Assembly: GCA_918797485.1 (NCBI GenBank)
Contig: CAKKNE010000003.1
Coordinates: 3,658,001-3,722,000 of the forward strand
Origin: Pelagomonas calceolata
Taxonomy: Eukaryota; Sar; Pelagophyceae; Pelagomonadales; Pelagomonadaceae
Reading direction: 5' to 3'
DNA length: 64,000 bases
Part shown: positions 56,070-64,000 of the stretch, piece after piece
Position numbering within the stretch: position 1 is the stretch's first letter
How the letters are laid out: each line of letters starts with the position of its first letter
Program-made: the position numbers and the translations under genes
The notes under the pieces: model-generated
Databases searched by the model: none
What the model saw: the letters and a program-made list of their open reading frames with translations, nothing else
Told to the model about the DNA's origin: nothing

Positions 56070-59000
56070 TTACTTCAGCTGGTAGTGCCGGATCCCCACC
56101 TTCTCCGCGAACACCTGATTGAGCACCTTTTCGCAAGTCTCGACATCCCCCCTGGGCACCAATTTCTTCAGCCTTTTGTCCCGGAACACGTTCGCCTCGA
56201 GATCGTTTTCCGGAAAGGAGTACGCCTCCTTCTTCAGCTTCAGCGCCGAGCAAATCTCCTCGACGCGGTCAAGCCGGTAGGGTGGTCCTGGCTCAGAGAA
56301 CGCGTCGGACTGCGCGTCGACCAAGCGCACCACGCATGACGCGCCCGGGATCACCTCGCACTTCTTAACGGCCTCGTACGGGTCGGCCGCGTCCAGCACG
56401 GCGCGAGGGCACCGGCCCCGGAACAGGGGCAGGATGTGGTTTCCGCCGTCGACGTAGGATTTCCGCGCGAGGAACGACGTAGGCCGCGTCGGCTTCTGCA
56501 GGATCGGCAGCACCGCGAAGAATATGTCGTCGGCGTCGAGCCGCGGCGTTTGGCCCTTCACCAGGGGATCAAACCTTCGGACTTCGAAGACCGCCGTCAA
56601 GTGACCTGTGTGGCAATCAACCAGTGAGTATTACGGTCCGGGAACGACGTCGCGTCGATGGCGTGGGGCGCCCGAATTTTGATTTCCGCGCAGCTCGAGA
56701 CCCCCGGGTTTATCCCTAAATCGTCTAAAGCCATCCTGGAACGTCGGCGCGTTGTAGGGCTTCTCCCAGTCGTGTTTCAGCGTGAACCTGTGTGGAAATC
56801 AAATGTCGGGCGCCCCACGCCATCGACGCGATGTTGTCGCCGTGGCCGCGTCGGATCGATAGCGAAACCTAGCTCACTGGTTGATTTCCACACAGGCGCG
56901 CACTGCGCGTCGTCGGCCACGGAGGGGTCCTGGAAAAATAGGCCCGGGGGCGTCAAGACGGTAATAACCTTGTAGACGCTCGGCGGGTCCTTGCCGCTGT
57001 TAAACAATCCTTTCCTCTTCGAGGGGATGTTCCGCAGGCCGTCCACCGCTATAGAAAAGCCGAGGTCCGGCGCGTACGACGCGATGCGACGCATGTCTAA
57101 GAAATGCGAAACGCCGTTCTTGAATATCTCCGCCATGGCCTGCTCCACGTCGCCGCCCGCGTCGGCGACGTGGCCCGAACATAGCCCAGGGTCGCGCCGC
57201 CGCCTGCGCCGCTTGAACAGCTCGCGGTCGAGCGCATTTATAGAGCATCTCGAAGAGTCGTACGCGCCCGAATTATACGGCGGCGCCGGACTGTCAAGAC
57301 CCAGCGCGGCCCACCGTTGTTTAGGCACCGTCGCCCTTGAAAGGACCTCGAGGCCATCAGAAGACGTCGGCGCCGGCTGCACTCGCACTAAAACAGAACA
57401 GCCGAGCCATTTCTTATTGTTATTGAGGTCGTCCCAGCGCAGTGTCTGAATGTGGGGGTGCGGCCGCGTGAAGATGGGAAGTTGCCAGCCACCCTGGTTG
57501 AGGCAGTAGCCCTGGGACTGTTCATCGGCCGGTTGGGCCTTGTTGTCGCCCGGGGCGTGGAACAGATTTAACAGAGTGTAGCCCAGGCATCGGGCTTTCC
57601 TTCCGGAAGGTAAATCTTCGTCCAGCGCGTCGATGCGAATCAGCAGCGTACTCGTCGGGTCGAAGGCAGCTCTACGGAACTCCGCCACGAGGTCGAATCT
57701 CGGCGTGAAGCGCTTGCCATCCGCATCACAAAGCTTGACCACATCATCTTGTACTTTTTCGCCCTGGGCGTAGAGTCTTACTGTAACTCGGGACGCGCCT
57801 GCAGAATCAGGCAGCCCGCGGATGCCGTCGACAAACACGTCTACGCCAGAACCATCAGAGAAGGGTTCTGTGGCAGCGGGCCTTTTCGTATCCAGGAAGC
57901 CGTGCTCATCATTTATAGCCTCGTCATTCTCCTCTTGAGGCGCGTCCTCCTCATCCTCCGAGCTTTGCACGATGTTCCTTGTCCAGGCATCTTCCGGGAT
58001 CTGGACGCCGGGGTCGTCTGAGTCTTCTGACGAGGAGGAGGACGACGAGGACGAGGATGACGATGAGGCCGCCCGCACCGACGACGGCCGTTTAAGTGGA
58101 GGAGGCGCTTTCACTGGAAGTTGTGCCGGAGGCACGTGGACATCCTTAGCGGTACCGCCCCAGACCGCATACCTATCACCCCTTCTCATACAGTCGACTT
58201 TGTGAGGAGGTAGAGGCGCGAGCGCGTGGAAGATGCGCACCCTTACATCGCTCTTGTATTTCGACGGTGGCCAATTATCATCGCTCTTCCAGGGCCCCTT
58301 CTGCAACGGCAGCTTCCAGGCTCCTGATCTCAACTGTCCAGAAGAGAAGGGTTCCGGTGACGCGCTACCGACACACGTAAAGTCCTCTCCGTCCAATTCG
58401 CGCGACGCCTGCACCTCGAGCACCAACCGCAATCGTTTCGACGCGCCACACACGTACAACGACGGTTGATCAGCAAATGAACAAGACCCGTCATCAGACG
58501 TCCGCGCACATCTAGTCGCTCGAGACCGACCCAGCGCACCTCCACATGGATTCTTGCCGTCATACAACGCGTAGACGACGCGGACGCGCCTGTATTCCTC
58601 TGAACCAACGAAGCCGTCGAGCACGACCCCGAAACCCGTACTAGGGTCGTACGGCATTTTTTGAGGGGCGTACGGATCGAGAGCGACGTCGGCCGTGTCC
58701 ACCTCCCGCTGCAACGCTTTTTCGACGCGCAAGGCCTGGATCCTTCTTCTCTGAGCCTCGAGCCAGTAGTCGTGCTCCCGCTTTTGCCTCGCCTCGTGGC
58801 CCTCTCTGTCCAGTCGATCTCTTAACTCAAGAAGCTGCTCCCGTCTCCTACACTTCTCCAACTCAAAGTCCAACGCCACTAGTTCCTTCCTTTGCGACGC
58901 GTCGAGGGGGTCCTCGTCCTTGGGCTGCGGCGCGGGGGCTTGCGCGACCTGCGCGGCATCGCGTGATCACGACGACGGCGTCGAGGCGGCGTGGCATTGC

Positions 59001-60196
59001 GTCGAAGCCATCGACGCGACCCACTCTCACAATATGCGTAGGCTCTCGTGCGGCCACGTCGACGGCGTCACGGCGATTGTCTCAAGTAGACGCTGAATCG
59101 GCACCGGCGTCTTCGGCCGTCTAGAACTCTTGGGCGTCACGTGCCGCTCTTTGAGGCGTTGCACTTCCGTGAGCAGCTGGGCGTTCTCCCTCCGCAGCGT
59201 CTCGACGGCCTCGCGCGACTGGCGCGCCGTCTCCTCTTTGAAACGTCGCAGCTGGTCGTCGAATTTTTGTTGTTGCTGTTGTTGCTGCAATTGCATCATC
59301 TGGAATTGTAAGAGAGAAGAATCCTGGTGCTGCGCGGGCTGGGGCGGCGGCGGCGCGTAGTATGAGGGCGGCGGCGCGTAGCCGTACGGAGGCATTCCAG
59401 GATACGTCTGCTGGAAGCCGTAGGGCGGCGGCTGCTGCTGTTGTGGTGGCATCGACGGCGTCGGTTGGCGCGGCGTCGGTGCCTTAGGCGTCGGCTGTCG
59501 CGGCGTCGGCACTCGTGGAGTAGGCGCCTTCGGAGTCGGCGGCTGGGGCGTCCGCGGCCGCCCGGCGCCCTGCAACAGACCGCGAGGGTCGCCCTCCAGC
59601 CACGCGTCCAATAATTCGGCGGGCGACCAGTCCTCGCTGGCGCGCGACGGCGGCGGGCGCGGTTCAGCTTCCGCTCGCAGCTCCGCTATACGTCTTTCTT
59701 GAGCAGCGATCCCCGCCGGCGACGCGAGCTCCCCGATTAATGTCTGGAGCGCCTCGCCCGACGACGGTCTCGGATCAGGTGCCGTGCGCACGCGCAGCGA
59801 GTCCCGCGTCTCGGACAGCGTGCGCTTCACGGAGCGCGCCGACCGCGCCGTCGCCATCGGTTCCTCTTCAACAACGTGGGCCGCCCGCTCCAACGCCGCC
59901 ACCTCCTCGGCCAGGGCGGCGCGCTCGGCCGCTCGCGCCGCCGTCTCGCGGTCCAGTCGCGCGAGGTCCTCGGATTGAGCTTTGCGCAGTTCATCCAATC
60001 TTTCACGGCCGACGCCGGCCAGCTCCCGCCGCAGTCGATCCCGCTCGGCCGCAATCGCGAGCTCGCGCTGGTGGCGCTGCACGAGCTCTTCCTCTAGGGC
60101 TGATAGAGCTTCCTGTTGAGGCGCCAGGCGGTCCTCGTCCCTCGCTTGCAGCTCGAGGGTCGCCTGGTGCGAGGCGAGGACGTCGGGCGAGAGCAT
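56070..60196 (-). CDS. Coiled-coil / C2-like multidomain protein (CCDC17-like?)
   Basis: Exons 60196-59072, 58948-56904, 56787-56702 and 56605-56070 give 1263 aa. The N-terminal third is coiled coil (ELAIAAERDRLRRELAG, LKERHVTP) separated by a Pro/Thr repeat (TPKAPTPRVPTPRQPTP) and a Gln/Pro/Tyr-rich stretch. Further coiled coil (LEKCRRREQLLELRDRLD) leads to three or more C2-like modules with recurring GFGVVLDGFVGSEEYRRV, VDVFVDGIRGLPDSAGAS, GFSIAVDGLRNIPSKRKG and STLLIRIDAL. A Ser-rich segment ([19 protein letters not shown]) lies between two of them. Similar architecture, as recalled, occurs in CCDC17-type ciliary proteins; this assignment is weak. Three introner-type introns interrupt it. 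Confidence 0.6.
56606..56693 (-). mobile_element. Decayed introner with inverted repeats (intron 3 of the coiled-coil/C2 gene)
   Basis: Ends CTGTGTGGCAATCAA and CTGCGCGGAAATCAA (other strand), i.e. degenerate versions of the intact repeats; flanks GTCTCGAG / GTCACTTG on the coding strand (5 of 8). Intron 56606-56701, 96 nt. This copy has no GT left inside its 5' terminal repeat, so the flanking duplication must supply the donor. Core GTCGCGTCGATGGCGTGG. Confidence 0.8.
56788..56895 (-). mobile_element. Introner with terminal inverted repeats (intron 2 of the coiled-coil/C2 gene)
   Basis: 108-bp element with both CTGTGTGGAAATCAA ends; flanks GTGCGCGC / GTTCACGC on the coding strand (6 of 8). 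Intron 56788-56903. Splicing via the flank gives AQ-FTLKHDWEKPYN in frame. Core CCACGCCATCGACGCG. Confidence 0.85.
58949..59071 (-). other. Intron 1 of the coiled-coil/C2 gene, introner-type
   Basis: 123 nt, donor GTGACGCC, end TGCCGCGCAG, next exon GTCGCGCA. Cores GACGCCGTCGACGTGG and GTCGCGTCGATGGC. It joins the N-terminal coiled-coil frame to the C2-like part in phase 0. Confidence 0.75.
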
Positions 60197-60707
60197 GGTT
60201 TGGGTTATGGGTCCATCGTTGGGCAGCCCGGCTGCTATTGTGCGGCTGCCAACCGATTGCGCATGGCGCTGCGACGTCGGTTCCCCGAGGCCTCCGTGGA
60301 GCCCTTCCTGGGCCTCCGGAGGGCTCTTCGGTGTGGAGAAACGGGTGGGCGAGCTTTGTGCGTTCAGCTAGCGGTAGTAAGACACTAGCAAGCGGACTTT
60401 GCCAACTGGTTTTTGGGCCGTCGTCGTACGCCCCGGGAAGCGCGCAGCGGCGTCGCCACACCACTTCGTGAGACCGCTACGATACGGGAGACCGCGGCTG
60501 GCGCGTTTCTGGGGCCGCGCGGGCCGTTTACGAAGAGCACGCTGGGACGCACTGGAGCGCTGTTGCGAGCCGGCGCGGCGCCCGCCGCACGCCAAAACCG
60601 CAGCGCGGCCACGCCACACACCCACGCCGCCGCCGCCGCCGCAAGCGCGCCGCAATCTGCCGCGCCGCGCCGCCATAACACCGACGCCCGCCGCAGGTCG
60701 CGAGACG
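60197..60707. promoter_or_regulatory. Divergent promoter region, coiled-coil/C2 gene / disordered nuclear protein
   Basis: 511 bp with the promoter dyad at 60367-60389. An open frame runs in from upstream of 60708 but looks non-coding (Arg/Ala-rich). Confidence 0.4.
60367..60389 (-). promoter_or_regulatory. Promoter dyad, copy 8
   Basis: GCTAGTGT, CTTACTAC, CGCTAGC on the minus strand; 171 bp from the start at 60196 and about 320 bp from the start at 60708. Confidence 0.55.
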
Positions 60708-61715
60708 ATGGCCTCCTTCGCCGGAAGTTCGAAGGACACGGTCGCCGACTTGTTAGTAGACAAGTCCGCCTCCCCGCCGCCCGGCGCCAAGCCCGCGAAG
60801 GCCCCGGACACGGAAAAAAAACACTACAGCAACAACAACGACGGCGAGACGATGGAGGCTTTACTAGAAGGGAGTGGCGGCCCCGACACGCCCCGCGTGG
60901 AGTCGAAGAAGCACCTGCCGCCGCCGCCCGACGCCATGGTCGGCGGCGAGGTGGGCCTGACGACGGACTCGCAAGCACCCTTCGTCCCGTCGATCGCCAT
61001 GGTCACCGAGAAGCCCTCGGACAACGGCAACCTCACGAACCAGGACATCGAGCCGAGCGACGTGTCGCCGCAGCACATTAGTACCAAACGCATGTTCGAC
61101 GACAAGCCCTGCGGCGTCGAATCTGAACCCAATGATGGCCACCCGCCGAAGCGGTCGCGGGCGGACCTCGACGACTCTCGTGTGAAAGCGGCTCTAGATG
61201 AGACGGCGCCCTCGAACGACGTCCAGCAGCCGCCGTCCAAGAAGCAGGTCTTGGATGCGGCGAACAAGCAGAGCCACGTGCTCCAGGACGCGGCGTCGCC
61301 GCCGCAGCAGAAGTTCGCGCGGAAGCACTTCGATCCCACGGACAACGCCCTCAAGGACTCCGTCGTGCTGGAGCACCCGCTGAGCGGCGAGAAGGCGCCG
61401 CGGCCCGAGAAGCCGATTCCCGTCATCGCGCCGTCGACCGCTCCCATCGCCGGTGTGAAATCCGAGACGACGAACCGCGTGAAGAAGCTCCAGAACGCGA
61501 CGAACCAGCCCAGCGGCGCGGGCATGACGTCGACCGAGATCAACAAGCCCGTCGCGTCGCACGTCGCGCGGGCGGCGCCGGCCGTCGGCGCGGGCCTCGA
61601 CTCCGCGACGCAGCATCACGTCAAGAAGGGCGTCGCCGACACGTCCGTGACGGCGTCGGCTCATCGGGCGGCGATGGGCGGGACCGACGCGTCGGCGTGC
61701 ATGAAGTGGGACTAG
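60708..61715 (+). CDS. Disordered, probably nuclear protein
   Basis: 335 aa from the ATG at 60708 (MASFAGSSKDTVADLL). No folded domain recognised. Composition is Pro, Ser, Lys and Asp-rich, with basic stretches such as PPKRSRADLDD that could be a nuclear signal. Weak repeated elements: KDTVADLLVDKS, ADLDDSRVKAALDE, KKQVLDAANKQ, VKKLQNATNQP. Codon use looks coding (no long stops, GC3 high) but homology is not recognised. It is transcribed away from the coiled-coil/C2 gene and ends 69 bp before paralogue 2 of the RING-CH family. Confidence 0.5.
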   Translation: MASFAGSSKDTVADLLVDKSASPPPGAKPAKAPDTEKKHYSNNNDGETMEALLEGSGGPDTPRVESKKHLPPPPDAMVGGEVGLTTDSQAPFVPSIAMVTEKPSDNGNLTNQDIEPSDVSPQHISTKRMFDDKPCGVESEPNDGHPPKRSRADLDDSRVKAALDETAPSNDVQQPPSKKQVLDAANKQSHVLQDAASPPQQKFARKHFDPTDNALKDSVVLEHPLSGEKAPRPEKPIPVIAPSTAPIAGVKSETTNRVKKLQNATNQPSGAGMTSTEINKPVASHVARAAPAVGAGLDSATQHHVKKGVADTSVTASAHRAAMGGTDASACMKWD

Positions 61716-61784
61716 CTCTCGAACTGCCGCCGCCTTCCCCCCCCTCGTTCTAAGGCGCGCGGTTCGATGTAGCTAGTAGTGTCC

Positions 61785-62741
61785 TTACGACGTTTCGCGG
61801 GCGGCGAGCGTTTCGCGCGCGGTTCGCAGGGAAATCCCAATTCCCTCTACAAGCGGGTGCGCGCTCCCGAACACGCGCTGAGCCCTCGGTTCCGCGTCCT
61901 CGAGCGTCATCACGGCCTCGCGGAGATCGTCGAGCGTGGCGTCGGGGTTCTTGTAGGACACCTCCGCGTAGATCTTCTTCATTTTGAGCGTCAGTCTATG
62001 TCCTTCTCCGAGGACACGTCGCGCCACGGGGATCGTATTGCGGATCAGCGCCTTGGCCTCTTCGAAGTGCTTCAGAATAAGAAGGTTTGCGTGGTTGTTG
62101 GCTGCTATGAGAGTCTCTTCATCTCTCTCGCCTTTGAGCCTCAAATATCCAGAGTATACGTCCCGCTCCAATTGTAGGGCCTCTTCAAGCCGTCCGAGCA
62201 CTTGATACGAGTTCGCAAGATTGCTCTGCACCATGAGCATTTGGTCTTCTGGCGCGCCAAGGCGCCGCATCATAGCCAACTGGGCCTCTTTCACTGACAA
62301 TGCGTCCTCGTTGTTGCCTGCAGAGGATAAGCCGTTCCCAAGCTGCGTCATCGCCATTTTCCGAGTTTCATCCGCTTCGGGCCGTCCTACGTAGGTCTTC
62401 CAGCACGCCCATCCGAGCGCGCACCGCGCGACGCCGTGGTACCGTTGCTCGCACAGACCGCATATATACCACCGCAAAAATCGTGGCCCGCTTCTGCGCT
62501 CGACCGCGACCTGCGCCTGCCGCGCCAAGCACGACACGTGCGCAAAACCGTTTTCGCCTCGGCACGAGCATCCGCGCACGAGGCCCTCGTCCTCATCGCC
62601 CTCGCCGTAACAGATGTAGCACGTCTGGCCCGCCGTGTCCTCCGCGCACGCCGCGACCGCGGTCCGAACAGCATCAGCATAGTGCTGGTCGGCTTGGTCC
62701 GCCGCCAGTAAGGAAGGCACTGCAGCGACGAGCTCGGCCAT
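61785..62741 (-). CDS. RING-CH / TPR protein (paralogue 2)
   Basis: 318 aa from the ATG at 62741. It lacks the MYND finger of paralogue 1. The RING-CH is CYICYGEGDEDEGLVRGCSC, RGENGFAHVSCLARQAQ, WYICGLCEQRYHG, followed by CALGWACWKTYVGRPE and TPRs (ALSVKEAQLAMMRRLG, NLANSYQVLGRLEEALQLERD, NNHANLLILKHFEEAKAL). The N-terminal MAELVAAVPSLLAADQA is shared with paralogue 3, indicating recent tandem duplication. Predicted E3 ligase of unknown target. Confidence 0.82.
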   Translation of the reverse strand: MAELVAAVPSLLAADQADQHYADAVRTAVAACAEDTAGQTCYICYGEGDEDEGLVRGCSCRGENGFAHVSCLARQAQVAVERRSGPRFLRWYICGLCEQRYHGVARCALGWACWKTYVGRPEADETRKMAMTQLGNGLSSAGNNEDALSVKEAQLAMMRRLGAPEDQMLMVQSNLANSYQVLGRLEEALQLERDVYSGYLRLKGERDEETLIAANNHANLLILKHFEEAKALIRNTIPVARRVLGEGHRLTLKMKKIYAEVSYKNPDATLDDLREAVMTLEDAEPRAQRVFGSAHPLVEGIGISLRTARETLAARETS

Positions 62742-62933
62742 GGTCTCGCCCACCACTGCTGAATAGATGGTGTTCGATGGGCAGCTGTACGATGGGCGGG
62801 CGCGGCCTTGGTCACGGATAGATCACAGAATCAAATCGCAGAGCCATGGCCCAGGGTTCGGGGTTCGAGTCGATCTACGCGCTCCCGCTCCCCCGGGACC
62901 CGTCCGCCGGGCGAGGACTGCTCAGGATGGTCT

Positions 62934-63920
62934 TTACGCGCTCCCCGGCGACGGCGTCTCGCGGGCGGCGAGGGTGGCTCGCGCTTTTCGCAGACGGCGC
63001 TCAATCCCCACTGTGACCGGGTTTGCGCCACCGAACACGCGCCGCGCGGTCCGTTCAATCTCCTCCATCGTCGTCACGGCCTCGCGGAGATCGTCGAGCG
63101 TCGCGCCGTTGTCTTTGTAGAGCGCCTCCGCATAATACCACCTCATCCTGAGTGTGGTCTCGTCATTCTCTCCGAGAACGCGTCGCGCCACCGGCATCGT
63201 CTTGCGCAGCACCGACTTGGCTTCTTCCAAGCGCTTTACCCGAAGAACGGACGCCGCGTAGTTGCTGGCTGATATGAGGGTATGTTCATTTTCCTCGCCG
63301 TGAAGCTTCAAATATCCAGAGTAGACGTCGCGTCGCATCCGCAGGGCCTCTTCATGCCGTTTCAGCGCTTGATACGTGTTCGCAAGATTTCCCTGCACGG
63401 CGAGAATTGCGTGACGAATTGCGTGACGGTCCTCTGGTGCGCCATTGCGTCGCAGCATAGACAACTCGGCCTCGTACACGAGCAACGCGTCCTCGTGGTG
63501 TTCTGCAGCGGATAAACCGTTGGCAAGCAGCGTCATCGCGCTCCCCCGAGCCCAATCATCCTCCGGCCGCCCCAAATACGTCTTCCAGCACGCCCACCCA
63601 AGCGCGCACGCCACGACGCCGTGGTATTTTTGCTCGCACAGGCCGCACGTGTCCCACCGCATCCACCCCCTATGGGCGCGCTCGACCGCGACCTGGGCCT
63701 GCCGCGCCAAGCACGACACGTGCGCAACTCCGGCCGCCCCGCGACAGGCGCACCCGCGCACGAGGCCCTCTTCGTCGTTGCCGTCCATACAAATGAAACA
63801 CGTCTGGCCCGCCGTGTCGGCCGCGCAGGCAGCGACCGCGGTCCGAACAGCACTAGCATAGTGCTGTTCGGCTTGGTCAGCCCTCAGCAGCGGCGGTACT
63901 TCAGCGACGAGCTCGGCCAT
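62934..63920 (-). CDS. RING-CH / TPR protein (paralogue 3)
   Basis: 328 aa from the ATG at 63920. Same architecture as paralogue 2: CFICMDGNDEEGLVRGCACRG, VAHVSCLARQAQ, WDTCGLCEQKYHG, then TPRs (ALLVYEAELSMLRRNGAPED, NLANTYQALKRHEEALRMRRD, NYAASVLRVKRLEEAKSVL). It shares the start context CATGGTCTCGCC and the MAELVAxVPxLL N-terminus with paralogue 2, from which it is separated by about 190 bp. One TPR has a short extra segment (DRHAIRHAI). Confidence 0.82.
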   Translation of the reverse strand: MAELVAEVPPLLRADQAEQHYASAVRTAVAACAADTAGQTCFICMDGNDEEGLVRGCACRGAAGVAHVSCLARQAQVAVERAHRGWMRWDTCGLCEQKYHGVVACALGWACWKTYLGRPEDDWARGSAMTLLANGLSAAEHHEDALLVYEAELSMLRRNGAPEDRHAIRHAILAVQGNLANTYQALKRHEEALRMRRDVYSGYLKLHGEENEHTLISASNYAASVLRVKRLEEAKSVLRKTMPVARRVLGENDETTLRMRWYYAEALYKDNGATLDDLREAVTTMEEIERTARRVFGGANPVTVGIERRLRKARATLAARETPSPGSA

Positions 63921-64000
63921 GGTCTCGCCACCACCGCTGCAATCGATGATGTTCGATGGCTTCGATGGACAGCTGTACGATGGCAGGCGCGGCGTGTTCA

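Noticed and set aside
60399-60707. N-terminal extension of the disordered nuclear protein
   Set aside because: Composition is Arg/Ala-rich as in non-coding GC-rich DNA and includes promoter sequence; the ATG at 60708 is preferred.
62855-62885. GGTTCGAGTC as a tRNA B-box
   Set aside because: No A-box or acceptor stem at the needed distance.
1-64000. CRISPR arrays, rRNA genes, retroelements
   Set aside because: No regularly spaced repeats, no rRNA-like conserved stretches and no reverse-transcriptase or integrase motifs were seen.

Overview
The window looks like nuclear DNA of a photosynthetic stramenopile, most probably a pelagophyte of the Aureococcus/Pelagomonas type. The reasons are high GC, compact genes, a fucoxanthin-chlorophyll-type light-harvesting protein, several leaders of the stramenopile plastid type (an A-F or A-L step near an AP), a plant-type galactonolactone dehydrogenase, and many very short introns that behave like introner elements. 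The organism assignment is inference from these traits.

Layout. 0-13 kb: Tudor/PHD/PWWP chromatin protein, a 5'-truncated cobalamin synthase (CobS), a small coiled-coil protein, a P2A calcium ATPase, a pheophytinase-like hydrolase, a Gfo/Idh/MocA oxidoreductase, an unknown plastid-type protein and an LPCAT-like acyltransferase. 13-24 kb: La protein, GLDH, a receptor-like C-type-lectin/FN3/RING protein, a SAM/RelA-SpoT-like/UIM protein and an SLC44-type transporter. 24-40 kb: NOL6/Utp22, FHA-PP2C phosphatase, ABHD11-like hydrolase, sulfotransferase, histidine phosphatase, plastid GPAT, triose-phosphate translocator, RanBP2 zinc-finger/helical-repeat protein and an FG-GAP/'VWVDYVSIPQ' protein. 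40-64 kb: organellar IF-2, LHC, zinc-ribbon protein, NUFIP1/CCCH protein, aminotransferase, CHORD protein, a repeat protein, a MYND/RING-CH/TPR protein, a 2OG-oxygenase/F-box protein, UROD (hemE), TMEM256/DUF423, a four-exon coiled-coil/C2-like protein, a disordered nuclear protein and two more RING-CH/TPR paralogues. Many neighbours are head to head and share 160-630 bp promoters.

Two systems cut across the genes. (1) Almost every intron appears to be an introner, a non-autonomous DNA-transposon-like element. Four copies keep terminal inverted repeats (CTGTGTGGAAATCAA). Two of these have perfect 8-bp target duplications, and reading frame is restored exactly if the upstream duplication (starting GT or GC) serves as splice donor and the element end (CAG) as acceptor. 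In 22 of 23 reconstructed introns the downstream exon starts with GT or GC, as that model predicts, and about 20 carry a CACGCCATCGACGCG-like core. (2) At least eight promoter regions hold an imperfect dyad, GCTAGTGT-N5 to N9-CGCTAG(C), 75-420 bp from the neighbouring start codons, which looks like a shared promoter element.

Gene functions centre on plastid and lipid metabolism (GPAT, LPCAT, TPT, LHC, UROD, pheophytinase-like), RNA and translation (La, NOL6, NUFIP1, IF-2, zinc-finger protein) and ubiquitin signalling (receptor RING, RING-CH family, F-box fusion, UIM protein). No rRNA, tRNA or CRISPR was found. All exon joins come from frame and family similarity recalled without a search.
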